Source of the DNA: Chitinophagales bacterium
GTDB lineage: Bacteria; Bacteroidota; Bacteroidia; Chitinophagales; BACL12
Assembly (NCBI GenBank): GCA_020636645.1
Contig: JACJXO010000006.1
Coordinates: 3,501-67,500 of the forward strand
Length of the DNA: 64,000 nucleotides
Direction of reading: 5' to 3'
Positions 26,380 to 35,447 of this stretch are shown here, in pieces (the first letter of the stretch is position 1; each line of letters begins with the position of its first letter). Below the pieces are notes generated by a model. That model saw nothing but the letters and a program-made list of their open reading frames with translations. It searched no databases and had not been told where the DNA came from. The position numbers and the translations under genes are program-made.

Positions 26380-29300
26380 TTAGAAATCAATACCGATACC
26401 CAGTCTGATACGACGAGGTATGCTATAGTTATTAGGGTTCTGCATCTTCATAGTGTACAGGTCAATGAAAGACTCGGCATTCACCTGGCCTTCAATAGCC
26501 TCCTGCCCGAGTGCTGATGACAGATAGCCGTCATCATCAGGGTTACCGGTAAAGGCATACACAGAGATCACATTTCGGTTATCAAACAGGTTCTGCACCC
26601 AGAGATAAGCATTCAGGTTCAGCTGTCTTTCTTTGGAACCACTTCCCATTGTCAGACCAAAGCTCTTGTCAAGCCTCATGTCTGTACGGAAGTGCCATGG
26701 CAATCGAGAACCGTTGATAGCGCCTTCCAGATTAGCACGGGTAGCCACACCAAACTGAGCAGTTGGGGTAGGATTCTGCTGACGAGTATAAGGTTCTCCA
26801 GAACGGGCGTTCATGGTAAGGTTCAGACCAACCAGATCCAACCAGCTTGGCTGGCTGCCATTCGGGTCATCAAAGCGGTAATCCAGCACCACTTTAAAGT
26901 TGTGGCGAGAATCATAGCTCAGTGGGATGATGGCACGCAGGTTAGGCTGACCGGATCCTACCAGGTTCAGCTGTGAGGTAGAGCTCGAACCTGTTCCGTC
27001 TGCAAACTGCAGTGTGTAGGAGGTGGACATCTTCAGGTTCTTGGTACGTTTGGCCAGATCATAGGTAACTGTCAGACCCTTAACGGTACCAAAGTCAATA
27101 TTTCCGTAAGTGGTGTACTGAACCGGGAAGGCATATGGTACACTGATGATCTGAATCATGTCACGTAACTCGCGATAGAAGGCAGAAATCTTCAGAACAG
27201 ATACTTCGTTCAGCTGCTGCTGGAAACCGATCTGGTAATCAATTGTTTTTTCGGGTCTCAGGTCAGGGTTATCGAATACGTTATTGACATTCTCCTGGAA
27301 GAAGTAGTAATCATAGGCGGTTGCCGATGTTCCTGTTGGCGGACGTTGAGTCAGGATATCATAATGAGCAAAGAACAAGGCTTCTCTGTTTGTTTCCTTA
27401 GAGATCGGGAAAGAGAATGCCACCCTTGGCATCACAGATATCTGCGGCACATAATCCTTAAAGGAAGAGCTGGGGTCAAAGTTCTCGTCTTTGATATTGG
27501 CATCCGGATCAACCAGATAAGGGGTGATCACACCTGAGCTGGAGCTCAGGGCAATTGTTCTTGGATCAGAAACCTCTTCACCATCTGCATTGAACCAGGT
27601 ATCTCCATCACGGTATCCTAAGATTACCGGAGAAGGGCTGTTATAATCATCAACATACACTGCATAATCATCTCCAATATTACCCGGGTGGGCTCCATTG
27701 GGGTTTTGGCTTCCGTCAATTTCACCTTTGGAGTAGATATCATATAAGGAGTACTTATCCTGAAGTACGCTGCGGTTGGCATCATACCGATCCACACGAA
27801 CACCTACCCGGAATACGATATCGTTAAAGTTGAATCTGTCTTGAATATAGCCGGCAGTATAAACCGGACGGAAAGCTGCAATGGGTCTGGTGTAGTTTCC
27901 GAATTCATCTTTTTCTGTAAAGAAATCTCCAAAGGAAGGTTGTGTGGTCAATTGATTACCCAAATAATCGTAACCATTGTAGAATACAAACGCGTTACCG
28001 TTATTAAGGAGTTCATCAGCGCTGAACAGGTCGAGCGACAGCACGTCCAGAGGCAGTGCATCCACGTTAATGAAGTCAAGCTGTTCAACACCATAGCCAA
28101 GCTCATTCAGTTTATCCCGCAGTTGTTCATCAAAGAATGACTGGTCTTCTGCAATGAATAACCTGTTGTAAAAAATCGTATCATAGGCACCGAACTCGAT
28201 TCCTGATGCCAGGTATTCATCATAAGAATATTGCTGGCCATCAATAACCAGAATCGGATTATCTGTATCCAGGGTCTGGATGTGACGGTTGGCCAGCTGG
28301 CGGGCAAGTGTCCAGAGTCCAATAGGCGCTACCTGATAGAAGCGTTCAATACGCTGCTGGAATTCGAAACCAAACTCTATACTGTGCTTAGAGATGTTGG
28401 CAGACTTCTTGTTACTCTTGAGGTCAAGAGCTGCGTTGAAATTAAGCCCATACTGATCGTCGTTCTGCTTGTTGTAAGAACTGAAGGGAACACCACGGCT
28501 CCACCACAAGCTGTAGGTGGAAGTGGAGTTCACAAAAGCATCGCCGTTCAGCAGACCACTACCCAGCTGGATATCAAACAACGAGCCGGGAGGCGCAGAG
28601 GCCAGGTCGTAATAAGTTTGGGTATAAGTAGCCAGTTCAGGGTTCAGAGTACCTGCATCGAAAGTTACCAGTGTGTCCTGATAGCCGGCCAGATACCATC
28701 CGTTAAGACCTGACACTTCATCTGTTCCATAGAAATATACCGGAGAGCGATAAGTATCAAATGCTCCTATATAGCCATAGTTGAAGGGATTCATTTCATG
28801 ATCCTCATCCATGCTGGTACCGTAATACTTGGTATAGTCAAACTGGATATTGTAATAAGCGTTTCCGAGAATAGAGGAAGATTCTCCTTCAGCAGCCTTC
28901 CTTTCCGGGAATCGCTGGGTGAAACGTACAAATCCACGGTATGTATTCTGATTGGAGACCGGATTGTTTTCCGGGTTCAGGAGTGCAAAGGTTCTCACAT
29001 AGTTGTGAGCAAAGAAATTCCGGTAAGTCAAACCGACCTGGAAGTTCATTGTTTTGGACAGCTTATAGTCTATTCGTGAGGTAAGTGCAAGGCCGCGGCT
29101 GGCCACATTCTGCCTTGCATCTACAACTTCAAAGTCATCGTTGGTCAGGAACTCTGTATTCTTATTGAAACCCGTACCAGTGACTGCCGGGCGAAGCGGG
29201 TTATCCAGCAAGGAAGCTGCCACGTCATCCTTCAGCTTGAAATTGCCGAAAGCTGACGGATCGCTATCTTTTTCTCCTTCATATTCTGCAGCAATGAAGA

Positions 29301-30108
29301 AACCGAGTTTGGCACTGGCAGAATCGGTGCCCTTGTTTTTGGTGATAATAGGGCCAGTGAGGAATAATGTGGCAAGATTGTATCCGTAAGGATCGAGAAA
29401 CTGGCTGGAAGCCAGTTCTACGCTACCGTTATAGTCTTTACTTGGACCGCGGGTAGTGATGGTTACAAACCCCCCGGTTGCATCACCATACTTGGGATCC
29501 ACACCACCGGTGATGACCTCCAGCTGTTCAATGGCATCCTGCGGGAGCTTTAGTGAACCGGAAACCCTTACACCATCTACTATATATTCAGTAGCATCTC
29601 CACGGGAGCCTTTGATGTTCAGTCCGCCACCTTCGTCACTCTGATACACCCCTTCCTTGGTTGCAGCAATACTGGTCACATTCCTGGTAGCTATGCGCTG
29701 AATGTCTTCCTTGGTCACCACACCACCTGTAGATGTATTTCCTTTATCAACAAGGGGAGCTTCGTACACAATGACCACCTCATCGAGCGAAACCCCTTCT
29801 TTAAGGGTAATCTCATCCAGGAAGATGATACCGGATGAAACGATGATATCGGTGATACGAAATTTGTTTCCCTGGTAAGATGCTTCCACATCATAGGTAC
29901 CTGGCACCAGACCGGACACGGAATACAATCCGTCAAAGTCGGTTTGAGCCCCGGTTTCCAGCACTCCATCCTTAAACACAGCGACGTTGGCAAAGGGGAT
30001 GCCTTCACCTTTCTCATCTACCACCTTTCCCTGTATCTCCCCTTTCTGTGCCATAGCAGCACCAGCGGATACTATCAGGATTACCAGAGCGTAGAAGAAT
30101 TTCCTCAT
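26380..30108 (-). CDS. TonB-dependent outer-membrane receptor with carboxypeptidase-regulatory domain
   Basis: A 1242-residue receptor. A signal peptide (RKFFYALVILIVSAGAAMA) is followed by a CarboxypepD_reg-like domain (IQGKVVDEKGEGIPFANV, residues about 25-95), a TonB-box-like segment near SLDEVVIVYE, and a plug domain (residues about 125-235) with LNIKGSRGDATEYIVDGVRV and TGGVDPKYGDATGGFVTI. A 22-strand barrel follows and ends in RLGIGIDF with the terminal Phe. Such receptors use the proton-motive force through TonB for uptake; the ligand is unknown. No SusD homolog is next to it, so a SusCD glycan system is unlikely. The TATTTTTG element lies 57 bases upstream of the ATG. First gene of the three-gene operon. 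Confidence 0.93.
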   Translation of the reverse strand: MRKFFYALVILIVSAGAAMAQKGEIQGKVVDEKGEGIPFANVAVFKDGVLETGAQTDFDGLYSVSGLVPGTYDVEASYQGNKFRITDIIVSSGIIFLDEITLKEGVSLDEVVIVYEAPLVDKGNTSTGGVVTKEDIQRIATRNVTSIAATKEGVYQSDEGGGLNIKGSRGDATEYIVDGVRVSGSLKLPQDAIEQLEVITGGVDPKYGDATGGFVTITTRGPSKDYNGSVELASSQFLDPYGYNLATLFLTGPIITKNKGTDSASAKLGFFIAAEYEGEKDSDPSAFGNFKLKDDVAASLLDNPLRPAVTGTGFNKNTEFLTNDDFEVVDARQNVASRGLALTSRIDYKLSKTMNFQVGLTYRNFFAHNYVRTFALLNPENNPVSNQNTYRGFVRFTQRFPERKAAEGESSSILGNAYYNIQFDYTKYYGTSMDEDHEMNPFNYGYIGAFDTYRSPVYFYGTDEVSGLNGWYLAGYQDTLVTFDAGTLNPELATYTQTYYDLASAPPGSLFDIQLGSGLLNGDAFVNSTSTYSLWWSRGVPFSSYNKQNDDQYGLNFNAALDLKSNKKSANISKHSIEFGFEFQQRIERFYQVAPIGLWTLARQLANRHIQTLDTDNPILVIDGQQYSYDEYLASGIEFGAYDTIFYNRLFIAEDQSFFDEQLRDKLNELGYGVEQLDFINVDALPLDVLSLDLFSADELLNNGNAFVFYNGYDYLGNQLTTQPSFGDFFTEKDEFGNYTRPIAAFRPVYTAGYIQDRFNFNDIVFRVGVRVDRYDANRSVLQDKYSLYDIYSKGEIDGSQNPNGAHPGNIGDDYAVYVDDYNSPSPVILGYRDGDTWFNADGEEVSDPRTIALSSSSGVITPYLVDPDANIKDENFDPSSSFKDYVPQISVMPRVAFSFPISKETNREALFFAHYDILTQRPPTGTSATAYDYYFFQENVNNVFDNPDLRPEKTIDYQIGFQQQLNEVSVLKISAFYRELRDMIQIISVPYAFPVQYTTYGNIDFGTVKGLTVTYDLAKRTKNLKMSTSYTLQFADGTGSSSTSQLNLVGSGQPNLRAIIPLSYDSRHNFKVVLDYRFDDPNGSQPSWLDLVGLNLTMNARSGEPYTRQQNPTPTAQFGVATRANLEGAINGSRLPWHFRTDMRLDKSFGLTMGSGSKERQLNLNAYLWVQNLFDNRNVISVYAFTGNPDDDGYLSSALGQEAIEGQVNAESFIDLYTMKMQNPNNYSIPRRIRLGIGIDF

Positions 30109-30164
30109 ACTACCAAGTTTTAAAAATTGTTAATAAGGCGTAAAAATATCTAAATATCCGAAAA

Positions 30165-30172
30165 CAAAAATA
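30165..30172 (-). promoter_or_regulatory. -7 element (TATTTTTG) of the TonB receptor operon
   Basis: Matches TAnnTTTG on the minus strand, predicting a leader of about 50 bases before the ATG at 30108. The surrounding 128-base gap (30109-30236) is AT-rich and otherwise empty. No convincing -33 TTG is seen. Confidence 0.55.
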
Positions 30173-30236
30173 GGGTCCTGTATAATTTTTCAGGTCACCC
30201 GGCCGTAAAAATAAGTTAAGGCTAATGTAATCCTTT

Positions 30237-31166
30237 TTACAGGAGATCGCTGAGTTTATCCAGAAGCACCGAAGATAACAGGTATTTTGACTCTTTTGTC
30301 CACCCAGCTATATGAGGTGTTATGAGCACCCGGTCTTCAAAAGCCATCAAGGCTTCATGAACCTCTTTTTCTTTGGTTGTGTACAGGCTGAACTGCTCAT
30401 TTTCCAGTACATCAAGTGCTGCGCCTCTGATCTTTCCTGAAGACAACCCATCAATCAGGTCAACCGTACTGACCACTTTACCCCTGCTGGTATTGATCAG
30501 AATGAACGGATTTTTCATGTTATCAATGAAACTCCTGTTCAGATAATAGTGCGTTTCAGCAGTAAGCGGAACGTGAAAGCTGATAATCTCAGCCTGTTCC
30601 GAAATTTCCTGGATGGAGGCAGGTGTAACATACAACAGGTCAGTATTATTCCTGTATCTATCATACCCCAGAACCCGCATTTCCATTCCGCTGAGTTTCC
30701 GTGCAAAGGCTGTTCCTGTATGTCCAACACCAATAATCCCAATGGTTCTGCCTTTCAGTTCTATACCCCTGTTTGCCTCCCGGATCCATTTTTGCTGCCG
30801 AATTTCCTGAACCGCCCTGGGTATATGACGCAATAGTGCCAGGAGCATACCAAGAGCATGTTCAGCAACTGCATTGGCATTTCCTTCAGGCGAACTGACC
30901 ACCCTAATTCCCTTCTCCTGCGCATAGAGCATGTCTATGTGTTCCATACCAGACCCTACTCTGGCAATAAACCGTAGATTCGGAGCTGCATCTATGATCG
31001 CTTTGTCAATGGGTAGCCTGGTACTGACGATAAGGCCCTCAAACGGTGCGATCACTTCTGATAACTGCTTGTAGGAGATGGCAGGATCAGAAGTGACCTG
31101 ATGCCCGCGTTCAGCAAGCAAGCTGACCAAATCAGGGTGAACGAAGTCGGTTATCAGTATTTTCAT
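30237..31166 (-). CDS. D-2-hydroxyacid dehydrogenase (phosphoglycerate dehydrogenase-like)
   Basis: A 309-residue NAD-dependent oxidoreductase. The Rossmann motif TIGIIGVGHTGTAFARKL lies near residues 141-158. The catalytic trio sits in LINTSRGKVVS (Arg near 230), ALDVLENEQF (Glu) and LITPHIAGWTKES (His near 287). There is no regulatory ACT domain, so it is the short form; the substrate could be 3-phosphoglycerate, glyoxylate or another 2-oxoacid. It overlaps the rsmA stop by four bases (ATGA), so it is co-transcribed with it. Confidence 0.9.
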   Translation of the reverse strand: MKILITDFVHPDLVSLLAERGHQVTSDPAISYKQLSEVIAPFEGLIVSTRLPIDKAIIDAAPNLRFIARVGSGMEHIDMLYAQEKGIRVVSSPEGNANAVAEHALGMLLALLRHIPRAVQEIRQQKWIREANRGIELKGRTIGIIGVGHTGTAFARKLSGMEMRVLGYDRYRNNTDLLYVTPASIQEISEQAEIISFHVPLTAETHYYLNRSFIDNMKNPFILINTSRGKVVSTVDLIDGLSSGKIRGAALDVLENEQFSLYTTKEKEVHEALMAFEDRVLITPHIAGWTKESKYLLSSVLLDKLSDLL

Positions 31167-31948
31167 GACCGGACAATTGCCTGATACAACTGTACATACT
31201 GCACGGGTTCCAGTGCTTCTGGTCTGAGGTCTTGCCAGCCAAACCCTTCCAGAGCCTGCCTAGCTCCATCGACAGCACCAAGGGCATTACTCAGTTTTTT
31301 TCTCCTTTGCTGAAAAGCCATTTTGACCAGTTTCAGCACTCCGGCATCGTCAGCACCGGGCACAACTTCAGCTCTTTTTATAAGCCTGATGACCGCCGAA
31401 TGCACTTTAGGTGGCGGATCAAATGCTTCAGGTGGCAATTCAAACAGGATCTCTCCGAAGTAGAACAAATTCGTCCAGACAGAAATGACCCCATAATCGC
31501 GGTTTCCCGGTGATGCACAAATACGCACAGCCATTTCCCGCTGGAACATCCCCACCAAGGCGGGAATCTTTTCTCTGTGCTCTAACATCCTGAAAACGAT
31601 CTGAGAGCTGATATTATAGGGGAAGTTACCTGCAATATATAAAGGTGTGGGAAGCTCCTGCAGATTACACTTCAGGAAATCTCCTTCAAGGATCCGATCT
31701 GCAGACACACCGGGGTCAGTTGCAATCAAGCGTACCGATCGATGGTCGATCTCACTGACATACAACTTCCGGCCGAATGCCCTGAACAATGGCCTGGTAA
31801 GTACCCCTGCACCGGCACCGATCTCCAGCACGGCTGCATCAGCGGCTTCTGCCGGTATGGCATCCAGAATCCTTTCTGCGATATCCGGATCCCTGAGAAA
31901 ATGCTGTCCCAGTGATTTTTTATGCCTGAAACTGTGTGCTGGATTCAT
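31163..31948 (-). CDS. rsmA: 16S rRNA (adenine1518/1519-N6)-dimethyltransferase
   Basis: A 261-residue KsgA/RsmA enzyme that dimethylates two adjacent adenines in the 3' hairpin of 16S rRNA during small-subunit maturation. SLGQHFLRDPDIAERIL opens the protein, VLEIGAGAGVLTRPLF near residues 40-55 binds SAM, and IAGNFPYNISSQIVF near 105-119 is the NxPY catalytic motif. The C-terminal helical domain (VHSAVIRLIKR to the end) is complete. It is divergent from pdxA across 60 bases that hold two face-to-face promoter elements. Confidence 0.97.
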   Translation of the reverse strand: MNPAHSFRHKKSLGQHFLRDPDIAERILDAIPAEAADAAVLEIGAGAGVLTRPLFRAFGRKLYVSEIDHRSVRLIATDPGVSADRILEGDFLKCNLQELPTPLYIAGNFPYNISSQIVFRMLEHREKIPALVGMFQREMAVRICASPGNRDYGVISVWTNLFYFGEILFELPPEAFDPPPKVHSAVIRLIKRAEVVPGADDAGVLKLVKMAFQQRRKKLSNALGAVDGARQALEGFGWQDLRPEALEPVQYVQLYQAIVRS

Positions 31949-31953
31949 GCGGG

Positions 31954-31981
31954 TTGATTCCGTGAGGACTGCTTACTTTTG
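31954..31981 (+). promoter_or_regulatory. promoter of pdxA (TTG ... TACTTTTG)
   Basis: The -33 element TTG lies at 31954-31956 and the -7 element TACTTTTG at 31974-31981, 17 bases apart, close to the phylum's usual spacing. The predicted leader is about 20 bases before the ATG at 32009. It faces the rsmA element on the other strand. Confidence 0.7.
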
Positions 31982-31988
31982 TGCCGAT

Positions 31989-31996
31989 CAAAGGTA
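31989..31996 (-). promoter_or_regulatory. -7 element (TACCTTTG) of rsmA
   Basis: TACCTTTG on the minus strand, 41 bases before the rsmA ATG at 31948. It lies seven bases beyond the pdxA -7 element and points the opposite way, so each promoter's start site falls inside or next to the other's core. Polymerase should not be able to occupy both at once. Confidence 0.65.
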
Positions 31997-32008
31997 TTGA
32001 CTTCAGGT

Positions 32009-33064
32009 ATGGAAAAAAAAGTACGAATTGGCTTTACAATCGGAGATATCAATGGCATCGGGCCGGAGGTACTGATCAAGGCGCTCAGCGATCACAGGAT
32101 CCTGAATTACTGTACGCCTGTCATTTTTGGCTCAAACAAAGTGCTGTCCTTTTATAAGAAGCTGCTTGATGCAGAACATTTTAAATATGCCCACTGTGAT
32201 CAGGTCTCTGATGCAAATCCGAAACTGATCAATGTGATCAACACACTTCCGGAGGAGTTCATTCCAGATCCGGGCATTTCCAGTACTGCTGGCGGGCAGG
32301 CTGCCATGTTATCACTGGAAGCGGCGGCAGATGCCTTGTTAGACGGTCAGTTAGACGCATTGGTTACTGCACCCATCAATAAGCACAATATGCATGAAGC
32401 CGGGTTTACATTTCCTGGCCACACTGAATACCTGAATCACCGTGCAGGTGGACCCGGTAGTCTGATGATGTTGTTAAATGATTCCATGAGAGTTGCTCTG
32501 GCAACCCATCATATGCCTTTGCAGGAAGTTCCCGGAACTTTGAGTGTAGAATACCTGGTATCCAAGATACGCATTCTGGCCACCAGTTTGCGACAGGATT
32601 TCGGGATTGACAAACCATTGATTGCACTGACCGGATTGAATCCGCATGCCGGAGACCAGGGTTTGTTGGGCAGAGATGAACTGGAGGTGATCATACCTGC
32701 TATGGAACAGGTGCGGAAGGATGGTATCATCGTTTCAGGTCCTTTTGCTGCCGATGGTCTTTTCGGAAGCGGACAAATCAGTCAGTTTGATGCTGTCCTT
32801 ACCATGTATCATGACCAGGGGCTTGTTGGTTTTAAAGCACTTTCATTTGACACAGGAATCAATTATACGGCAGGAATGCCATTTGTGCGCACCTCGCCTG
32901 ACCATGGCACAGCCTACGATATAGCAGGAAAGAATGTTGCCTCTGCTACCTCTATGCTTCAGTCAATATTCTGTGCCCTTGATATATACAGAACACGGCT
33001 GCAGTATGTTCAGAATCATGAAAATCCGGTGAAACGAACAGAATTAGCCCAGGAGCGGGGATAA
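32009..33064 (+). CDS. pdxA: 4-hydroxythreonine-4-phosphate dehydrogenase
   Basis: A 351-residue enzyme of the DXP-dependent vitamin B6 pathway. It oxidises 4-phosphohydroxy-threonine to the precursor that PdxJ condenses. RIGFTIGDINGIGPEV opens the protein. Metal-ligand histidines lie in FPGHTEYLNHRAGG near 134-147 and in TMYHDQGLVGFKAL near 272-285; SPDHGTAYDIAGK near 305-317 is the conserved end. The start MEKKVRIGF at 32009 fits the family and the promoter; a longer frame from 31979 begins inside the promoter. The gene stands alone. Confidence 0.96.
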   Translation: MEKKVRIGFTIGDINGIGPEVLIKALSDHRILNYCTPVIFGSNKVLSFYKKLLDAEHFKYAHCDQVSDANPKLINVINTLPEEFIPDPGISSTAGGQAAMLSLEAAADALLDGQLDALVTAPINKHNMHEAGFTFPGHTEYLNHRAGGPGSLMMLLNDSMRVALATHHMPLQEVPGTLSVEYLVSKIRILATSLRQDFGIDKPLIALTGLNPHAGDQGLLGRDELEVIIPAMEQVRKDGIIVSGPFAADGLFGSGQISQFDAVLTMYHDQGLVGFKALSFDTGINYTAGMPFVRTSPDHGTAYDIAGKNVASATSMLQSIFCALDIYRTRLQYVQNHENPVKRTELAQERG

Positions 33065-33088
33065 ATTTCAGATTTCCTGAATTATAGC

Positions 33089-33096
33089 TAACTTTG
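33089..33096 (+). promoter_or_regulatory. -7 element (TAACTTTG) of the DUF177-rpmF-fabH-efp-accBC operon
   Basis: TAACTTTG matches TAnnTTTG and lies 17 bases before the ATG at 33114, predicting a leader of about a dozen bases. Six genes with gaps of at most 27 bases follow in the same direction to 37319. Confidence 0.7.
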
Positions 33097-33113
33097 TGGG
33101 CTTTTATTGAAGG

Positions 33114-33644
33114 ATGAAGGGTCTGAGGGAATATGTTATACCCTTTATCGGGCCAAAGAACGGGTTGCACCATTTCAACTTTGAGATCGGCGCACCTTTT
33201 TTTTCCCATTTCCCAGACAGTCTGATTCGTGAATGCGGGCTGTTTGTGGATCTTGCCTTCGATAAAAAGGAAAGACTTTTCGTTCTGAATTTCGATATTT
33301 CCGGAACCATCAGCACAGAGTGCGATCGTTGCGGGCAAGCACTTGATCTTCCGATCCACGGCAATCACACCCTCTATGTAAAAAAGGGTGAGCAGCCTGA
33401 AGAGGAGGATGAAGAGGAAGACATCACCTGGATTGCAGATGGTGAAAGTGAACTGGATACCTCTGAATGGATCTACGAGTTCATCCACCTGAGCATACCG
33501 GTGCGAAAGTTGCATCCGGATCTGGCCGATGGAACCCCCGGTTGTAATCCGGACATCCTGGCCCGGTTAGGACATAACGAAGATCAGCCGAAAGATTCAG
33601 ACCCCAGATGGGATCAACTAAGAACGATCATAAAAGACAAGTAA
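33114..33644 (+). CDS. DUF177 (YceD-like) protein
   Basis: A 176-residue protein of the YceD/DUF177 family, which almost always precedes rpmF and is linked to 23S rRNA or ribosome maturation. The conserved core FDISGTISTECDRCGQALDLPI near residues 61-82 has the CxxC pair, followed by the acidic stretch EEEDEEEDITW and the conserved close SIPVRKLHPDLADG with a further Cys. It starts the operon that continues with L32 and the fatty-acid genes. Confidence 0.92.
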   Translation: MKGLREYVIPFIGPKNGLHHFNFEIGAPFFSHFPDSLIRECGLFVDLAFDKKERLFVLNFDISGTISTECDRCGQALDLPIHGNHTLYVKKGEQPEEEDEEEDITWIADGESELDTSEWIYEFIHLSIPVRKLHPDLADGTPGCNPDILARLGHNEDQPKDSDPRWDQLRTIIKDK

Positions 33645-33656
33645 AAACAGAGCGTC

Positions 33657-33842
33657 ATGCCACATCCTAAACAACGTCACTCCAAGCAACGCACCCGTAC
33701 ACGTCGTTCACATCATGCCCTGGAACAGCCGCATGTAATGAACTGTTCCAACTGTGGTGCCCCGGTACTTCGTCATCGTGTGTGCACCGAATGCGGCTTC
33801 TACCGCGGCAAGGTTGCCATAGATAAAAGCAGCGAAAACTGA
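33657..33842 (+). CDS. rpmF: 50S ribosomal protein L32
   Basis: A 61-residue ribosomal protein. MPHPKQRHSKQRTRTRRSHH is the basic tail that enters the ribosome, and the CSNC and CTEC pairs (residues 30-33 and 43-46) form the zinc ribbon, so this is the zinc-binding (C+) form. It lies 12 bases after the DUF177 gene and 26 bases before fabH. Confidence 0.97.
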   Translation: MPHPKQRHSKQRTRTRRSHHALEQPHVMNCSNCGAPVLRHRVCTECGFYRGKVAIDKSSEN

Positions 33843-33868
33843 TCAGTCACCGAATCTGAGTTGAACTG

Positions 33869-34867
33869 ATGTCCAGGATCTACGCAGCTATCACCGGTGT
33901 TAACGGTTGGGTACCTGAATACCGTTTAACCAACGCAGAGTTGGAAAAGATGGTGGATACCAATGATGAGTGGATCACCACCCGCACTGGTATCAAAGAG
34001 CGCCGTATCCTGAAAGGGGAAGGTTTGGCCACATCAGACATGGCCGCTGAAGCGGTGAAAGGTTTGTTGAAAAAAACCGGTACCGATGCTTCAGAGATCG
34101 ATATGCTGTTGGTTGCCACCACTACTCCTGACATGCCATTTCCGGCTACTGCCAACATAGTTTGCGACAAGATCGGAGCGGGTCACATACTCAGTTATGA
34201 TATTGGTGCTGCCTGCAGTGGTTTTCTATATGCATTGACCACTGCTTCCAAATTCATAGAGACCGGCACTTATAAAAAAGTGGTGGTAGTGGGTGCAGAC
34301 AAAATGAGCAGCATCATCAACTACAATGACCGTGCAACCTGTGTCATATTCGGAGATGGCGCAGGGGCGGTCATGCTGGAACCCAGCACGGAAAAAGTTG
34401 GTGTGATTGATTCGGTGCTGAAATCAGACGGTTCCGGAAGACATTTCTTACATCAAAAAGCCGGTGGATCTCTTAAACCAGCTACTTTAGAGACCGTTGC
34501 CAACCAGGAGCACAGCGTGTATCAGGAAGGTAAGACAGTTTTCAAATTTGCCGTCAAAAACATGGCAGATGTAGCTGAAGAGATCATGGTACGGAATGAG
34601 CTTCAGGGCGATGATATTGCCTGGCTGGTGCCCCATCAGGCCAACAAACGCATCATTGACGCTACAGCAGAGCGCATGCATATACCAGAAGAGAAAGTGA
34701 TGATCAATATTGAAAGGTATGGCAATACCACTGCAGGCACCCTTCCTCTGTGTCTTTGGGAATGGGAAGATAAACTCCATAAAGGTGACAATCTTGTGCT
34801 GGCAGCATTTGGAGGTGGTTTCACCTGGGGTGCCACCCTTATCAAATGGGCATACGACCCCCAATAA
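33869..34867 (+). CDS. fabH: beta-ketoacyl-ACP synthase III
   Basis: A 332-residue condensing enzyme that joins acetyl- or branched acyl-CoA with malonyl-ACP to begin fatty-acid synthesis. The catalytic Cys lies in IGAACSGFLYAL near residue 115, the His in VPHQANKRIID near 255, and the Asn in YGNTTAGTLPL near 286. The TRTGIKERR motif near residue 37 binds CoA. It is complete and ordinary; Bacteroidota FabH usually accepts branched primers, but this cannot be read from sequence here. Confidence 0.97.
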   Translation: MSRIYAAITGVNGWVPEYRLTNAELEKMVDTNDEWITTRTGIKERRILKGEGLATSDMAAEAVKGLLKKTGTDASEIDMLLVATTTPDMPFPATANIVCDKIGAGHILSYDIGAACSGFLYALTTASKFIETGTYKKVVVVGADKMSSIINYNDRATCVIFGDGAGAVMLEPSTEKVGVIDSVLKSDGSGRHFLHQKAGGSLKPATLETVANQEHSVYQEGKTVFKFAVKNMADVAEEIMVRNELQGDDIAWLVPHQANKRIIDATAERMHIPEEKVMINIERYGNTTAGTLPLCLWEWEDKLHKGDNLVLAAFGGGFTWGATLIKWAYDPQ

Positions 34868-34878
34868 CCAAATAACTT

Positions 34879-35442
34879 ATGGCAAGTACAGCAGATATCA
34901 GAAACGGCCTGTGTATCGATTTTAACCATGACATCTGGCAGTTTGTAGAGTTTTTACATGTAAAGCCGGGTAAAGGCAATGCTTTTGTTCGCAGCAAGCT
35001 CAAAAGTCTGACCAGTGGTAAGGTGGTTGAACATACATTTCCATCAGGCGCTACTTTGAATGAGGTCAGGGTGGAGAGAAGGGTGTATCAGTTCCTGTAT
35101 CCGGATGAATTCGGTTTTAATTTCATGAATAATGAAACTTTCGAGCAGGTGAGCATACCAGAAGACATGATAGATGGTAAACAGTTCCTGAAAGAAGGAC
35201 AGGAAGTGGAGATCCTTTTTCATGCAGATACAGAAAGACCTCTATTGTGCGAACTTCCAACCCATATCGTGCTGGAAGTGATCGAAGCTGAACCCGGTGT
35301 TAAGGGAAATACTGCTACAAATGCCACAAAGAATGCTACCTTAGAAACCGGAGCAACCATTCAGGTACCTCTGTTTGTAGATGCCGGTGAAAAAATCAAG
35401 ATTGACACCCGCACCAAAAGCTACGTTGAACGAGTAAAATAA
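34879..35442 (+). CDS. efp: elongation factor P
   Basis: A 187-residue translation factor that rescues ribosomes stalled on proline runs. VEFLHVKPGKGNAFVRSK near residues 25-42 holds the modified loop with Lys at the PGKGN tip, the form lysylated in enterobacteria; no EpmA or EpmB gene is visible here. The remaining KOW and two OB-like domains are complete (LYPDEFGFNFMNNETFEQV, and PLFVDAGEKIKIDTRTKSYVER at the end). It sits between fabH and accB, a conserved order. Confidence 0.97.
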   Translation: MASTADIRNGLCIDFNHDIWQFVEFLHVKPGKGNAFVRSKLKSLTSGKVVEHTFPSGATLNEVRVERRVYQFLYPDEFGFNFMNNETFEQVSIPEDMIDGKQFLKEGQEVEILFHADTERPLLCELPTHIVLEVIEAEPGVKGNTATNATKNATLETGATIQVPLFVDAGEKIKIDTRTKSYVERVK

Positions 35443-35447
35443 TTTTC

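Noticed and set aside
26380..30108. SusC-type glycan receptor of a polysaccharide utilisation locus
   Set aside because: There is no SusD gene or glycoside hydrolase nearby, so the receptor is kept as a general TonB-dependent one.
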